Assembly: GCF_000214035.2 (NCBI RefSeq)
Contig: NZ_AFHG01000028.1
Coordinates: 124,001 to 188,000, forward strand
DNA length: 64,000 bases
Reading direction: 5' to 3'
Origin: Methyloversatilis universalis FAM5
GTDB lineage: Bacteria; Pseudomonadota; Gammaproteobacteria; Burkholderiales; Rhodocyclaceae
Shown piece by piece: positions 1 through 8,122 of this stretch. Under the pieces are notes generated by a model that worked only from the letters and a program-made list of their open reading frames with translations, was not told the origin of the DNA and did no database searches. The translations under genes were made by a program, and so were the position numbers. Position 1 is the stretch's first letter. Every line of letters starts with the position of its first letter.

Positions 1-239
1 GCGTTGGCGGTGAAGCTGAGCTTGAAATCGTTGCTGGCCTGATCGAGATCCGGCAGCTGGTCCAGACGGGCCAGCAGTGCTTCGAACTCGGGCAGCGGGT
101 AGAGCAGGATGTGTTCGCGGGTGCGGGCGGTCATGACGACTTCGCCCTCGCACATGTCCATCAGCTTTTTGCGCGGACGAGCAGGGATGACGATGCGGTG
201 CTTGTCATCCATGGTGAGTCGTGTCGTCCCGTAGAACAT
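1..239 (-). CDS. mraZ: Transcriptional regulator MraZ (5' part, truncated by window edge)
   Basis: MraZ is a SpoVT/AbrB-fold DNA-binding protein that represses its own division and cell-wall operon. The frame opens at ATG 237-239 with MFYGTTRLTMDDKHRIVIPARPR, close to the usual N-terminus of the family, where a short strand is followed by D-x-K-x-R-I-x-I-P. An ATG at 212 is in frame but would remove the first beta strand, so I prefer 239. About 79 codons are visible and the rest lies left of the window. The gene is transcribed leftwards, so mraW, ftsL and ftsI would be expected beyond base 1. Its promoter and operator are listed separately. Confidence 0.93.
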   Translation of the reverse strand, partial: MFYGTTRLTMDDKHRIVIPARPRKKLMDMCEGEVVMTARTREHILLYPLPEFEALLARLDQLPDLDQASNDFKLSFTAN

Positions 240-300
240 GCGCGTGCCCGGAAAGGCCTGGTCAGGAGCGGCGGACTGGAGCGGCGGTCAGAATCGTCTT

Positions 301-338
301 TCCCACAATCACTCCACTTTTTATCCAATATTGCTCCA
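301..338 (-). promoter_or_regulatory. MraZ boxes: four TGG(A/G) direct repeats at 11-bp spacing
   Basis: Read on the minus strand, TGGAG, TGGAT, TGGAG and TGGGA occur exactly 11 bp apart (plus-strand blocks ending at 338, 327, 316 and 305). Short TGGG-like direct repeats about one helical turn apart are the known MraZ operator type. The first repeat touches the promoter -10, which fits autorepression. Confidence 0.75.
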
Positions 339-366
339 CTTTAGCCATCGGCCGGCCCCCGGTCAA
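338..366 (-). promoter_or_regulatory. Sigma70 promoter of mraZ
   Basis: On the minus strand a TTGACC -35 (361-366) is followed after 17 bp by a TAAAGT -10 (338-343). The -10 overlaps the first MraZ box, and the start codon lies about 100 nt downstream. I see nothing else convincing between this promoter and rnpB. Confidence 0.65.
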
Positions 367-611
367 TAGCCGTAACGCTGCAAATTCATTGCTGCAACAA
401 GGACTTAGATGCGAATTTCGTCACGCATCAAAAATAAAAACCCTTTGTTTTTAATGGGATAGAAAATGAACTGAATGTGGGGTGTGAACAGATGCGCGCG
501 CCATGCGGCGGCGTGGAGCGAAGTGGGTGAAAGTGGGGCGCCTGTGCTGCGGAGGGGATGAAACGTGGGCGGTGCGGCGGGTCAGCGCCGTCGGGTCATC
601 CGGCAGGGAGT

Positions 612-1012
612 GGAAGTCCGCCTGTAAGCCGGGTTCTGTTGTGCGCGAACGCACCGGCAACCATTCATCTGGGCGGCGTGTTGCCACGCCGCTCGAGCAG
701 CCTACCCGGAAGCGACACGAGCCGCGTCATGGCTTCCCTATTTGGCCTTGCCCCGGATGGGGTTTTGCATGCCGCACGTGTTGCCACGTACGCGGTGGGC
801 TCTTACCCGGCGTTGCCGCCCGCCCGAAGGCGCACCATTTCAACCTTGCCTGATCCTTGCGGCCATCGGCGGTATGTTTTCTGTTCCACTTTCCGTCGCC
901 TTGGGCCGCGCTTTCGCGCGGCTTGCTGCGCCCGGCCGTTAGCCGGCATCCTGCTCTGCGGGGCCCGGACTTTCCTCCGCGCTTGCGCGCCGCGGTTGCC
1001 CGGCGGACTTCC
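612..1012 (-). ncRNA. rnpB: RNase P RNA (type A)
   Basis: This is the catalytic RNA of RNase P, which removes 5' leaders from pre-tRNA. On the minus strand the 5' end GGAAGTCCGCC (1012 down to 1002) pairs perfectly with GGCGGACTTCC (622 down to 612), giving helix P1. The conserved GAGGAAAGTCCGGGC core is at 976-962 and the 3' core ACAGAACCCGGCTTA at 639-625. The length of about 401 nt is typical of beta/gammaproteobacterial RnpB. Several frames stay open across the region, but the RNA explains the conservation. The exact ends are inferred from P1. Confidence 0.95.
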
Positions 1013-1019
1013 GGCACGG

Positions 1020-1025
1020 ATTGTA
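1020..1025 (-). promoter_or_regulatory. Probable -10 of the rnpB promoter
   Basis: TACAAT on the minus strand lies 7 nt upstream of the inferred rnpB 5' end. I see no good -35 at 16-18 bp, so only the -10 is proposed. Confidence 0.4.
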
Positions 1026-1104
1026 CCCCGCCCCGCACTCAAGAACCGGCCGCGCCGGCCGTTCAACCGGGATCGCGTCCCGTCAGGCTTTCCGCTTCGT
1101 CCGC

Positions 1105-3387
1105 ATGAATCCGGTTTCACGGCTTGGTCGTCATTTCGCACTGCACTGGCTGGCATGGCTGCTGTCCGCCATCGGGCTCGCGCTGCTGACCGCGGATTTC
1201 AGCGGACTGCTCGGCGAGGTGCTGCACGAACGGGTGTCGCGGTCGGGCATCGCGCTTCAGCTGGTGCCGGTGCTGCTGCTGGGCGTGGTGCTGTGTGCGG
1301 TCGGCATTGCGCTCGACCGCGCACGGCTGGAACTTGAGCGCGCGCAGGCCGAACTGGAACGCGCCCAGCTGCTGGGTCGGACCGGAACCTGGGCGCACGC
1401 CGACGGCCGTTTCCTGTGGTCGCCGCGGGCGCTGGCCATCCTCGGCCTGCCGGCCGAAGCGGCGGTCGATTTCGAGGCGCTGCTCGCGCGGGTGGTGCCG
1501 GAGGACCGTGCCCGGCTGGAGCGTGCCTGGCGAACCGCGAATGCCGGTGCCCGCCACCGGGCGGAATTCAGTATGAACGACGGCGAGGGTGGGCAGCGTC
1601 GCCTGCTGTTCGAAGGCCGGCTGGAACAGATCGGCGACAGCGGTCCGCGGCTGGCCGGCATCGTCCAGGACACCAGCGAACAGTTCCGCATGGAGGGCGC
1701 GCTACGCCGTGCGTCGCGCTACCAGCGGGCGCTGCTCGACAACTTCCCTTTCATGGTGTGGCTGAAGGACCGCAATCTGCGCTTCCTGGCGGTGAACCGT
1801 CCTCTGGCCCAGGCCGGCGGCCTGAGCGATCCGGACGAGGCGTGCGGTCTCGGCGACGAAGATCTGTGGCCGTCGGCAGAGGCGGCCGCCTACCGCGCCG
1901 AGGACCTGGACGTGCTGGCCAGCCGTTCACCGCTCTACTCCGAAAAGCGGGTCGGCGACGGCGAGCAGGCGCAGTGGTACGAATCGTGGACCGCACCGGT
2001 GCTGGACGACAATGGTGAACTGCTGGGCACAGTGGGCTATGCCCGCGACATCGGTGGACGCAAGCGGGCGGAAGCCGCGCTCGCGCGCAGCCGCGACCGT
2101 TTCGCCGAGGTCGGCCGGCTGCAGGCCCGTTTCATCGCCGGCGAGCCGGAAGACAGCCTGTATGCCTCGCTGCTGGATCTGGCCTGCGAACTGTCCGGCT
2201 GTGCCGACGGATTCCTGGCCGAAGTGGCGCATGACGCTGCCGGCGTCGCGCAGATCAGCCTGCTCGCCTGTCGCGACATCGACTGGCTGGGCGAGCGTGC
2301 CGACCTGATCGACATCGCGCTGCGTGCCGACGGCGCGCCCTGTGCGCCGGGCCAGGTGATCGCCGCCGCCGGCGACGGGCCGGACGGCCGCGGTCTGCTC
2401 TGCCTGGCGGTCACCCGCGGCACGCGGCTGACCGGGCTGATCGGACTGGGCGTACCCGACGGACGGCTGGGCGAAATCGCGCTGGCCGACCTGCAGGTGG
2501 CGGTCAGTTCCTTCGGCCTCATTCTGGAGGCCGGACTGCGCGAACGGGCGCGCCAGCGCACTGAAGCCGATCTGGTCCGCCACCGCGACCGGCTGGCCCA
2601 GATGGTCGAGCTGCAGCTGTCTGACACGCTGACGGCGAAACAGTCGGCCGAGCGTGCGCACAGCGCGCGCAGCGAATTTCTGGCCCGCGTGTCGCACGAA
2701 CTGCGCACGCCCATCCACGCCATCCTCGGCTTTTCGCGGCTGGCGCTGCGCGACGCCGACCGGATGCCGGACGGCACCCGTCACCGGCTCGACGCCATCC
2801 GCCAGAACGGCGAACGCCTGCTGGCACGGGTCGACGATCTGCTCGACCTGTCTCAGCTGCAGTCGGGCGCGCTCACCCTGAACCGCACCTGCTGCGACAT
2901 CGCCGAAATCGTGTCCGACGTGGTGAGCGATCTGCGCGGAGCCGCGGTCGAGCGCAGGCTGTCACTGCGGCTGGAAGGCGCCGGCCATGCGGTGCCGGGC
3001 GATGCAGATCGCGTCCGACTGATGCAGGTGCTGACCCGCATGCTGTCGCACGCGCTGCGCGCTACGCCGGAGGGCGGCGAGGTCGTGGTGACCGTGGTGG
3101 CGGACCACAGTGACGGCTGCCACGGCGCCCGGGTGAGCATCGCCGACCAGGGCGGTGCGCTGGGCGAGGGCGGGCTGGAGCGCCTGTTCGATCCGTTCGA
3201 GCAGGTGGGCTCTTCCCGTGGTCATGGTCCGGATGTCGGGCTGGGTCTGGCGGTGTGCCGCGAAATCATGACCCTGCACCAGGGCTGGATACGTGCGGCC
3301 GAAGTGGGGTTGCCGGACGGCCGGGTGATCGGTACCCGGCTCGATCTGTGGCTGCCGGCGCCGGTCGATGTCGCGGTGCCGGCCTAG
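1105..3387 (+). CDS. PAS-domain sensor histidine kinase with degenerate ATP-binding motifs
   Basis: The 760-residue protein has an N-terminal membrane hairpin (about residues 12-75), a coiled linker, two PAS regions (about 95-205 and 215-335, the second with WLKDRNLRFLAVN), a GAF-like middle, a HisKA dimerisation domain with phospho-acceptor His531 in VSHELRTP, and a C-terminal HATPase. There is no receiver domain. The N box reads LSHAL (His649 where Asn is usual) and the G1 box reads DQGGAL (Asp681, with Ala685 where Gly is usual), while GLGLAV (G2) is intact. It may therefore be a weak kinase or a phosphatase/pseudokinase. I chose ATG 1105 because upstream codons run into the rnpB promoter. 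It converges on the next gene with a 4-nt overlap of stop codons (CTAG). No partner regulator is adjacent. Confidence 0.85.
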   Translation: MNPVSRLGRHFALHWLAWLLSAIGLALLTADFSGLLGEVLHERVSRSGIALQLVPVLLLGVVLCAVGIALDRARLELERAQAELERAQLLGRTGTWAHADGRFLWSPRALAILGLPAEAAVDFEALLARVVPEDRARLERAWRTANAGARHRAEFSMNDGEGGQRRLLFEGRLEQIGDSGPRLAGIVQDTSEQFRMEGALRRASRYQRALLDNFPFMVWLKDRNLRFLAVNRPLAQAGGLSDPDEACGLGDEDLWPSAEAAAYRAEDLDVLASRSPLYSEKRVGDGEQAQWYESWTAPVLDDNGELLGTVGYARDIGGRKRAEAALARSRDRFAEVGRLQARFIAGEPEDSLYASLLDLACELSGCADGFLAEVAHDAAGVAQISLLACRDIDWLGERADLIDIALRADGAPCAPGQVIAAAGDGPDGRGLLCLAVTRGTRLTGLIGLGVPDGRLGEIALADLQVAVSSFGLILEAGLRERARQRTEADLVRHRDRLAQMVELQLSDTLTAKQSAERAHSARSEFLARVSHELRTPIHAILGFSRLALRDADRMPDGTRHRLDAIRQNGERLLARVDDLLDLSQLQSGALTLNRTCCDIAEIVSDVVSDLRGAAVERRLSLRLEGAGHAVPGDADRVRLMQVLTRMLSHALRATPEGGEVVVTVVADHSDGCHGARVSIADQGGALGEGGLERLFDPFEQVGSSRGHGPDVGLGLAVCREIMTLHQGWIRAAEVGLPDGRVIGTRLDLWLPAPVDVAVPA

Positions 3388-4958
3388 CCCAGCAGCTGGC
3401 ACGCTGCGCGTTCGCCCCACCACGACGCTTCCTCGAACAGCGACAGGCCGCCGAGATCGGCGTGCGCATGCAGCACGCGGCCACCGCGATCGCGCAGTGC
3501 GCGCGCAGGTGCGTCGAGGAAGCCGGGCGTCGGGATCGCCATGCCATGCCCGCGCAGCACCAGTTCCACCGCGTTCAGACGGTGCCGCCAGCGGCGGTCG
3601 TAGGCGGCGTCCAGATCGGCCAGCGCGAATTCAAGCAGGTCCGCCTCGCCGGCCGACGCCAGCCAGCGGCGCGCCTCGCCGGCATCGCCCCAGCCGGCGC
3701 GATAGGCGGTGAACACGGTGGCTGCCGGCCGCGCCACCCGGGTGAGCTGGTGGGTGGCCACCACATAGCCCAGTCCCTGGCCGCCGAGCACCACGTTGTC
3801 CCAGGCCAGATCGGCGCCCGCGCGTTCGTGAGGAAAGCCGTCCAGCAGCAGATTGGCGACCAGCCAGGGCGCGGTTTCCGGCAGCGCCTCGCGCGGCAGC
3901 GCGGCCGCCAGTGCGGGGTCGATGTGCCGCGCCACGTGCAGCGGCATGGCGCAGATGACCCGGTCGGCCACCAGCGTCACGGAGCGGCGGTCGGCGGTTT
4001 GCACCATGAGCTCGACCGCCGCGCGCCGCTCGTTCAGCGCCACCGCGTGGCCGGACAGCGTGCGCACAGCCGCCGCGCGCCGCAGCCCGGCGGTCAGTGC
4101 CGACAGGCCCTGCGGCCAGGTCAGGACCGCGCCTGCCTCGGCATTGCGCGCACGGCCGCGCCGGCAGCAGAAATAGTGCAGCCCGGCCCAGGCGGACACC
4201 CTGTCCGGGCGCGCCCCGTAGTCGTCGCGCATCGCGTAGTCGATGTAGTGGCGCAGCGGCGGGTGGGTGTGGCCGGCTTCCTCCAGCCATCGCGAGAAGG
4301 TCTGGCGGTCGAGCGTGCGCAGCGCCGGGTCGCTCGAACTGGCGGCCAGCGGTAGCGCGAACGCCGGGCGTCCGTCGTCGCCGCGGCGGGCGGACCAGGC
4401 GGTCATGTCGGCACTGAAGCGGGCGGCGGCCGCGGCGTCTGCTGCGGTCGAGGTCGGCAGCAGGCCTTCATGCCAGATGCCGTCCGCCAGGGTGCGTTCG
4501 GCCGCCGGATGCACCAGCGCCTGTTCGTCGTACTCAGGGGCGTCATCGCGCAGGCCGCCGGTGAGCACGCCGAGGTCAGCCAGCAGTTCGCGCACGTGCG
4601 CGAGGCCCGGATCGGGCAGCGGCAGGTAGTGAGCGCCGCGCGGGCAGGCAATGCCGCCGAGCAGGCTGCCGGCGGCATTGCCATCCGGCTCCGGGCCGTC
4701 GACCAGCAGAACGTCGCGCCGGCCCTCGCGCGCCAGCCGCCAGGCGGCGGTCAGGCCGGCCACGCCGGAGCCGAGGATGGCTACGCCGCAGCGCAGTTCG
4801 CCCGAGGGCGGCGGAAGGGTCGCCGCCTCGCGCAGCGCATGGCCCTCGCGCAGTCCCGGTCGTAGCACGGTGACGAGCGGTGCGGCAGGCGTGCAGCCGG
4901 CCAGCCAGGGCAGGGCGGTCAGCGCGCCGGCGCCGGCGATGAAGTCGCGGCGCTTCAT
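3384..4958 (-). CDS. FAD-dependent oxidoreductase (amine-oxidase type), Tat/lipoprotein signal
   Basis: This 524-residue flavoprotein starts MKRRDFIAGAGALTALPWLAGC, a twin-arginine-like leader ending in a lipobox (LAGC). That suggests export of a folded flavoprotein and lipid anchoring. The Rossmann motif VAILGSGVAGLTAAW follows at about residues 58-72, and the C-terminal half resembles amine-oxidase/phytoene-desaturase folds. Its ATG overlaps the stop of the upstream aminopropyltransferase gene by 4 nt (ATGA), so the two are translationally coupled. Given that partner, a polyamine or polyamine-modified product is a reasonable substrate, but this is inference from context only. The family assignment is firm and the substrate unknown. 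Confidence 0.8.
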   Translation of the reverse strand: MKRRDFIAGAGALTALPWLAGCTPAAPLVTVLRPGLREGHALREAATLPPPSGELRCGVAILGSGVAGLTAAWRLAREGRRDVLLVDGPEPDGNAAGSLLGGIACPRGAHYLPLPDPGLAHVRELLADLGVLTGGLRDDAPEYDEQALVHPAAERTLADGIWHEGLLPTSTAADAAAAARFSADMTAWSARRGDDGRPAFALPLAASSSDPALRTLDRQTFSRWLEEAGHTHPPLRHYIDYAMRDDYGARPDRVSAWAGLHYFCCRRGRARNAEAGAVLTWPQGLSALTAGLRRAAAVRTLSGHAVALNERRAAVELMVQTADRRSVTLVADRVICAMPLHVARHIDPALAAALPREALPETAPWLVANLLLDGFPHERAGADLAWDNVVLGGQGLGYVVATHQLTRVARPAATVFTAYRAGWGDAGEARRWLASAGEADLLEFALADLDAAYDRRWRHRLNAVELVLRGHGMAIPTPGFLDAPARALRDRGGRVLHAHADLGGLSLFEEASWWGERAACQLLG

Positions 4959-6535
4959 CGCATCTGCCGCGACCAGTCTTCTTCGAAGTAATGCACCAGC
5001 ATCTGCGTGTTCAGCCGGTTCGGCTCGACCGCTGGCGCACGCATGTCCGGCGGGAAGTCGAACATCTGCGCCAGGGTGCGCGCATCCAGATGGCGCAGAC
5101 CGGCGGGCAGTGCGGACGGCGGCCGGTAGCCGGCTTCGCGCCCGGCGATCAGGAAGCCCCAGTCGCCGAAGCTGGGCACGCTGGCGTGATAGGGCGCGGT
5201 GTGCAGGCCGGCTTCGCGCAGCGTGGCGTCCACGCACCAGTAGGCGCGCGGCGCGTACCAGGGCGAGGTGGACTGCACGACGATGAGGCCGCCGGGCGCC
5301 AGGTGGCGCGCCATCAGCCGGTACATCGGCACCGCATACAGCTTGCCCAGCGCGTAGTGCGATGGGTCCGGGAAGTCGGCGATGATGAGGTCCCAGCCCG
5401 GTCCTGCCGCGGTTTCCAGCCACTGCGCCGCGTCCGCGTTCACGGTGGTGACCCGCGGATCGCGCAGCGCATGGGCGTTGAGCGCAGCCAGTGCGTCGGT
5501 GTCGCGGAACAGCCGGGTCATGGCCGGGTCGAGTTCGATCAGCGTCACCTGTTCGATCTGCGGGTACTTCAGCACCTCGCGCACCGCCAGCCCGTCGCCG
5601 CCACCCAGCACCAGTACCCGCCTTGCCTGCGGCAGCGCGGCCAGCGCCGGATGCACCAGCGCTTCGTGATAGCGGTGCTCGTCGCGGGTCGAGAACTGCA
5701 GATTGCCGTTCAGATAGAGCCGGGTGTCGTCCTGCCAGCGGGTGAGCACGATGCGCTGGAAAGGCGTGGTCTCGCGATGCACCACGCTGTCGCCGTACAG
5801 GCCGGCTTCGGCCGCGTCCGTCAGTTTCTGCGCCCAGGCCAGCGCGGCCAGCAGCACCGCCAGCACCAGCAGGCCGCGCAGCTTCAGCGCGCGTGCCTGC
5901 GGCAGTTCGGCCCGGTAGCGATGGGTGAGCCAGAGACCGATGCCGGCATTGAGCAGGCCGAACACCACCGCGGTGCGCGCCAGTCCGAGCAGCGGCGCGA
6001 ACACCAGCGGAAACAGCAGCGATACCGCCAGCGCGCCGAGGTAGTCGAAGGTGAGCACCCGGCTCACCAGTGCCTCGAAGGCCTGCTTGCGCTGGTGCAG
6101 CAGGCGCATCACCAGCGGGATTTCCATGCCCACCAGCACGCCGATCAGCAGTACCAGCGCGTACAGCGACACGCGGAACGGCGAACCCGCCCAGGCGTAA
6201 ATCAGGAACAGCGCACAGGCCGACAGACCACCGAGCAGGCCCACCATCAGTTCGATGTCGATGAAGCGGGCCAGCAGCGCCTTTTCGTCGACGTACTTCG
6301 ACAGGTGGGAGCCCACGCCCATCGCGAACAGATAGGTGCCGATGATGGTGGAAAAGCGCAGCACCGATTCGCCCAGCAGATAGCTGGCGAGCGCGCCGGC
6401 GATCAGTTCGTAGGCCAGGCCGCAGGAGGCGACCACGAATACCGCGACGATGAGGCCCGGGTGGTGCCGGCCGGCATCCGTGCCGGGTGTCGCGCTGTCA
6501 TGCAGATCGGGTGTGGAGCGGGATTGCGGCAGCAT
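4955..6535 (-). CDS. Membrane-fused polyamine aminopropyltransferase (spermidine synthase-like)
   Basis: The protein is 526 residues long. The N-terminal half (about residues 28-225) is hydrophobic with roughly seven membrane segments. The C-terminal half is a spermidine-synthase fold with the decarboxylated-AdoMet loop LVLGGGDGLAVRE, the acidic IELDPAM and the catalytic-region IIADFPDPSHYALGKLY. SpeE proper transfers aminopropyl from decarboxylated AdoMet to putrescine. Membrane-fused versions are widespread and their acceptor is unclear. I chose ATG 6535 because frames from 6583-6586 overlap the divergent DUF350 start. It forms an operon with the downstream FAD oxidase and is divergent from a series ending in speD, which would make its co-substrate. 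Confidence 0.87.
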   Translation of the reverse strand: MLPQSRSTPDLHDSATPGTDAGRHHPGLIVAVFVVASCGLAYELIAGALASYLLGESVLRFSTIIGTYLFAMGVGSHLSKYVDEKALLARFIDIELMVGLLGGLSACALFLIYAWAGSPFRVSLYALVLLIGVLVGMEIPLVMRLLHQRKQAFEALVSRVLTFDYLGALAVSLLFPLVFAPLLGLARTAVVFGLLNAGIGLWLTHRYRAELPQARALKLRGLLVLAVLLAALAWAQKLTDAAEAGLYGDSVVHRETTPFQRIVLTRWQDDTRLYLNGNLQFSTRDEHRYHEALVHPALAALPQARRVLVLGGGDGLAVREVLKYPQIEQVTLIELDPAMTRLFRDTDALAALNAHALRDPRVTTVNADAAQWLETAAGPGWDLIIADFPDPSHYALGKLYAVPMYRLMARHLAPGGLIVVQSTSPWYAPRAYWCVDATLREAGLHTAPYHASVPSFGDWGFLIAGREAGYRPPSALPAGLRHLDARTLAQMFDFPPDMRAPAVEPNRLNTQMLVHYFEEDWSRQMR

Positions 6536-6584
6536 GGGGCAGCGGCTAGAGTGCGGGCGCAGAGTCGACCGGAAACGCGCCATC

Positions 6585-6986
6585 ATGCCGCAACTGCCGC
6601 TGGATCAGTTCTACCTCTATCTGAAGCATCTGCTGTCCGGACTGGTCATGGTGGCCGCCTTCGCCGCGGTCTATGTGCGGGTCACGCCCTTCCACGAACT
6701 GCCGCTGATCCGCCGCGGCTGCACCGCCGCCGCGCTGTCGCTGGCCGGTGCCATCGCCGGCTTCTCGCTGACCGTGGCGTCCAGCATCCTGCACAACGAC
6801 CACTACCTGATGTTCATCGTCTGGGGCACGCTGGCTGCGGTGGTGCAGATGGCGGCCTATCTGCTGATCGAACGCAGCCTGCCGGAAATGAAGGTGGCGA
6901 TCGAAGCGAACAATATCGCGATGGGTGCGCTGATGGGCACGGTGTCGCTGGTGGTCGGTGTGATCAACGCCGCCTGTCTTTCCTGA
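6585..6986 (+). CDS. DUF350 family membrane protein
   Basis: A 133-residue integral membrane protein with four hydrophobic segments (about residues 10-30, 45-65, 70-92 and 110-130), matching the DUF350/YjfL pattern of two repeated two-helix units. The loop SILHNDHY and the EANNIAMGALMG stretch are typical of the family. It is divergent from the aminopropyltransferase gene, with about 49 bp between starts, so a shared regulatory region is likely. From memory, DUF350 genes recur with PspA, SPFH, DUF4178 and polyamine genes in proteobacteria. No biochemical function is established. Confidence 0.8.
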   Translation: MPQLPLDQFYLYLKHLLSGLVMVAAFAAVYVRVTPFHELPLIRRGCTAAALSLAGAIAGFSLTVASSILHNDHYLMFIVWGTLAAVVQMAAYLLIERSLPEMKVAIEANNIAMGALMGTVSLVVGVINAACLS

Positions 6987-7094
6987 GATGAGGGCCCCCA
7001 CGCTCGCCCTTGGGGCGGCCCTGCGGGCGGCGCGGGCCCGGTTCAGGCGTCGTTGTAAGGTGACGAACAGTGGAACAACTGAGAGGAGTCGACG

Positions 7095-8114
7095 ATGGGT
7101 ATCGGTGATTTCATCAAGAAGCAGTTCATCGACGTACTGCAGTGGAACGAGGACGGCGATGGCGTGCTGGCCTGGCGCTACCCGATGCAGGACTTCGAAA
7201 TCCAGTACGGCGCGAAGCTCACCGTGCGCGAGTCGCAGATGGCGGTGTTCGTCAATGAAGGCAAGGTGGCGGACGTGTTCGGCCCCGGCCTGCACACGCT
7301 GAACACGAACACCCTGCCGGTGCTCACCTATCTGCAGAACTGGGACAAGCTGTTCGAATCGCCCTTCAAGAGCGACGTCTATTTCTTCAGCACCCGGCTG
7401 CAGCTCGGCCGCAAGTGGGGCACGCCGCAACCGGTCACGGTGCGCGACGAGGATTTCGGCATGGTGCGGCTGCGCGCTTTCGGCATGTATTCGTACAAGC
7501 TGGCCGACCCGAAGAAGTTCTTCACCGAAATCAGCGGCACGCGCGACACCTACTCGGTCGATGACCTGGAAATGCAGCTGCGCAATCTGGTCGTGTCGAC
7601 CATGAGCAGCACGCTGGGCAATTCGGCCGCCCCCTTCCTCGACATGGCGGCCAATCTGGGCGTGATGTCGGACGCGGTGAAGACCGCGATGACGCCGGTG
7701 TTCGAGCGCTACGGCGTGGCGATCGACAATTTCGCGGTCGAAAGCATTTCGCTGCCGGAAGAACTGCAGAAGGCGCTCGACACCCGCATCTCGATGGGCA
7801 TGGTCGGCAATATGGCCGCCTATACCCAGTACCAGACCGCCAACGCGATTCCGCTGGCCGCGCAGAACGAGGGCGGGCTGGCCGGCATCGGTGCCAGTCT
7901 GGGCGCCGGCCTGACCATGGGGCAGGTGATGACCGAGGCGATGCGTGCGGCTCAGGCCGGCACGCCGGCTGCAGCACCCGCTGCTGCCCCGGCCGTCGAT
8001 ACCCCCGAGGCCCGGCTGGGCAAGCTGAAGTCGCTGCTCGACGGCGGCCTCATCACCCAGGCCGACTATGACGCGGCCAAGGCGGACGTGATCAAGCAGA
8101 TCACCGGCGGCTGA
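7095..8114 (+). CDS. SPFH domain protein (YdjI/virion-core-like) with C-terminal SHOCT domain
   Basis: A 339-residue protein with a good Shine-Dalgarno (GAGAGGAG) 7 nt before ATG 7095. Residues 1-260 match the SPFH/band-7 subfamily annotated as virion core protein or YdjI. It lacks an N-terminal membrane anchor and starts MGIGDFIKKQFIDVLQW. A Pro/Ala-rich linker (about 292-305) leads to a SHOCT domain (LGKLKSLLDGGLITQADYD) at the end, a short motif common in oligomerising membrane-associated proteins. SPFH proteins scaffold membrane microdomains. It lies between DUF350 and DUF4178 on the same strand, so a shared membrane-complex role is inferred. Confidence 0.85.
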   Translation: MGIGDFIKKQFIDVLQWNEDGDGVLAWRYPMQDFEIQYGAKLTVRESQMAVFVNEGKVADVFGPGLHTLNTNTLPVLTYLQNWDKLFESPFKSDVYFFSTRLQLGRKWGTPQPVTVRDEDFGMVRLRAFGMYSYKLADPKKFFTEISGTRDTYSVDDLEMQLRNLVVSTMSSTLGNSAAPFLDMAANLGVMSDAVKTAMTPVFERYGVAIDNFAVESISLPEELQKALDTRISMGMVGNMAAYTQYQTANAIPLAAQNEGGLAGIGASLGAGLTMGQVMTEAMRAAQAGTPAAAPAAAPAVDTPEARLGKLKSLLDGGLITQADYDAAKADVIKQITGG

Positions 8115-8122
8115 TCCTCCGC

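Noticed and set aside
503-1337. Several overlapping reading frames between mraZ and the kinase
   Set aside because: The stretch is rnpB. Its pairing P1 helix and conserved cores explain the sequence, not a protein.
4991-6991. Plus-strand open frame of about 666 codons across the aminopropyltransferase gene
   Set aside because: It is antisense to a gene with clear spermidine-synthase motifs and ends within the DUF350 gene in another frame.
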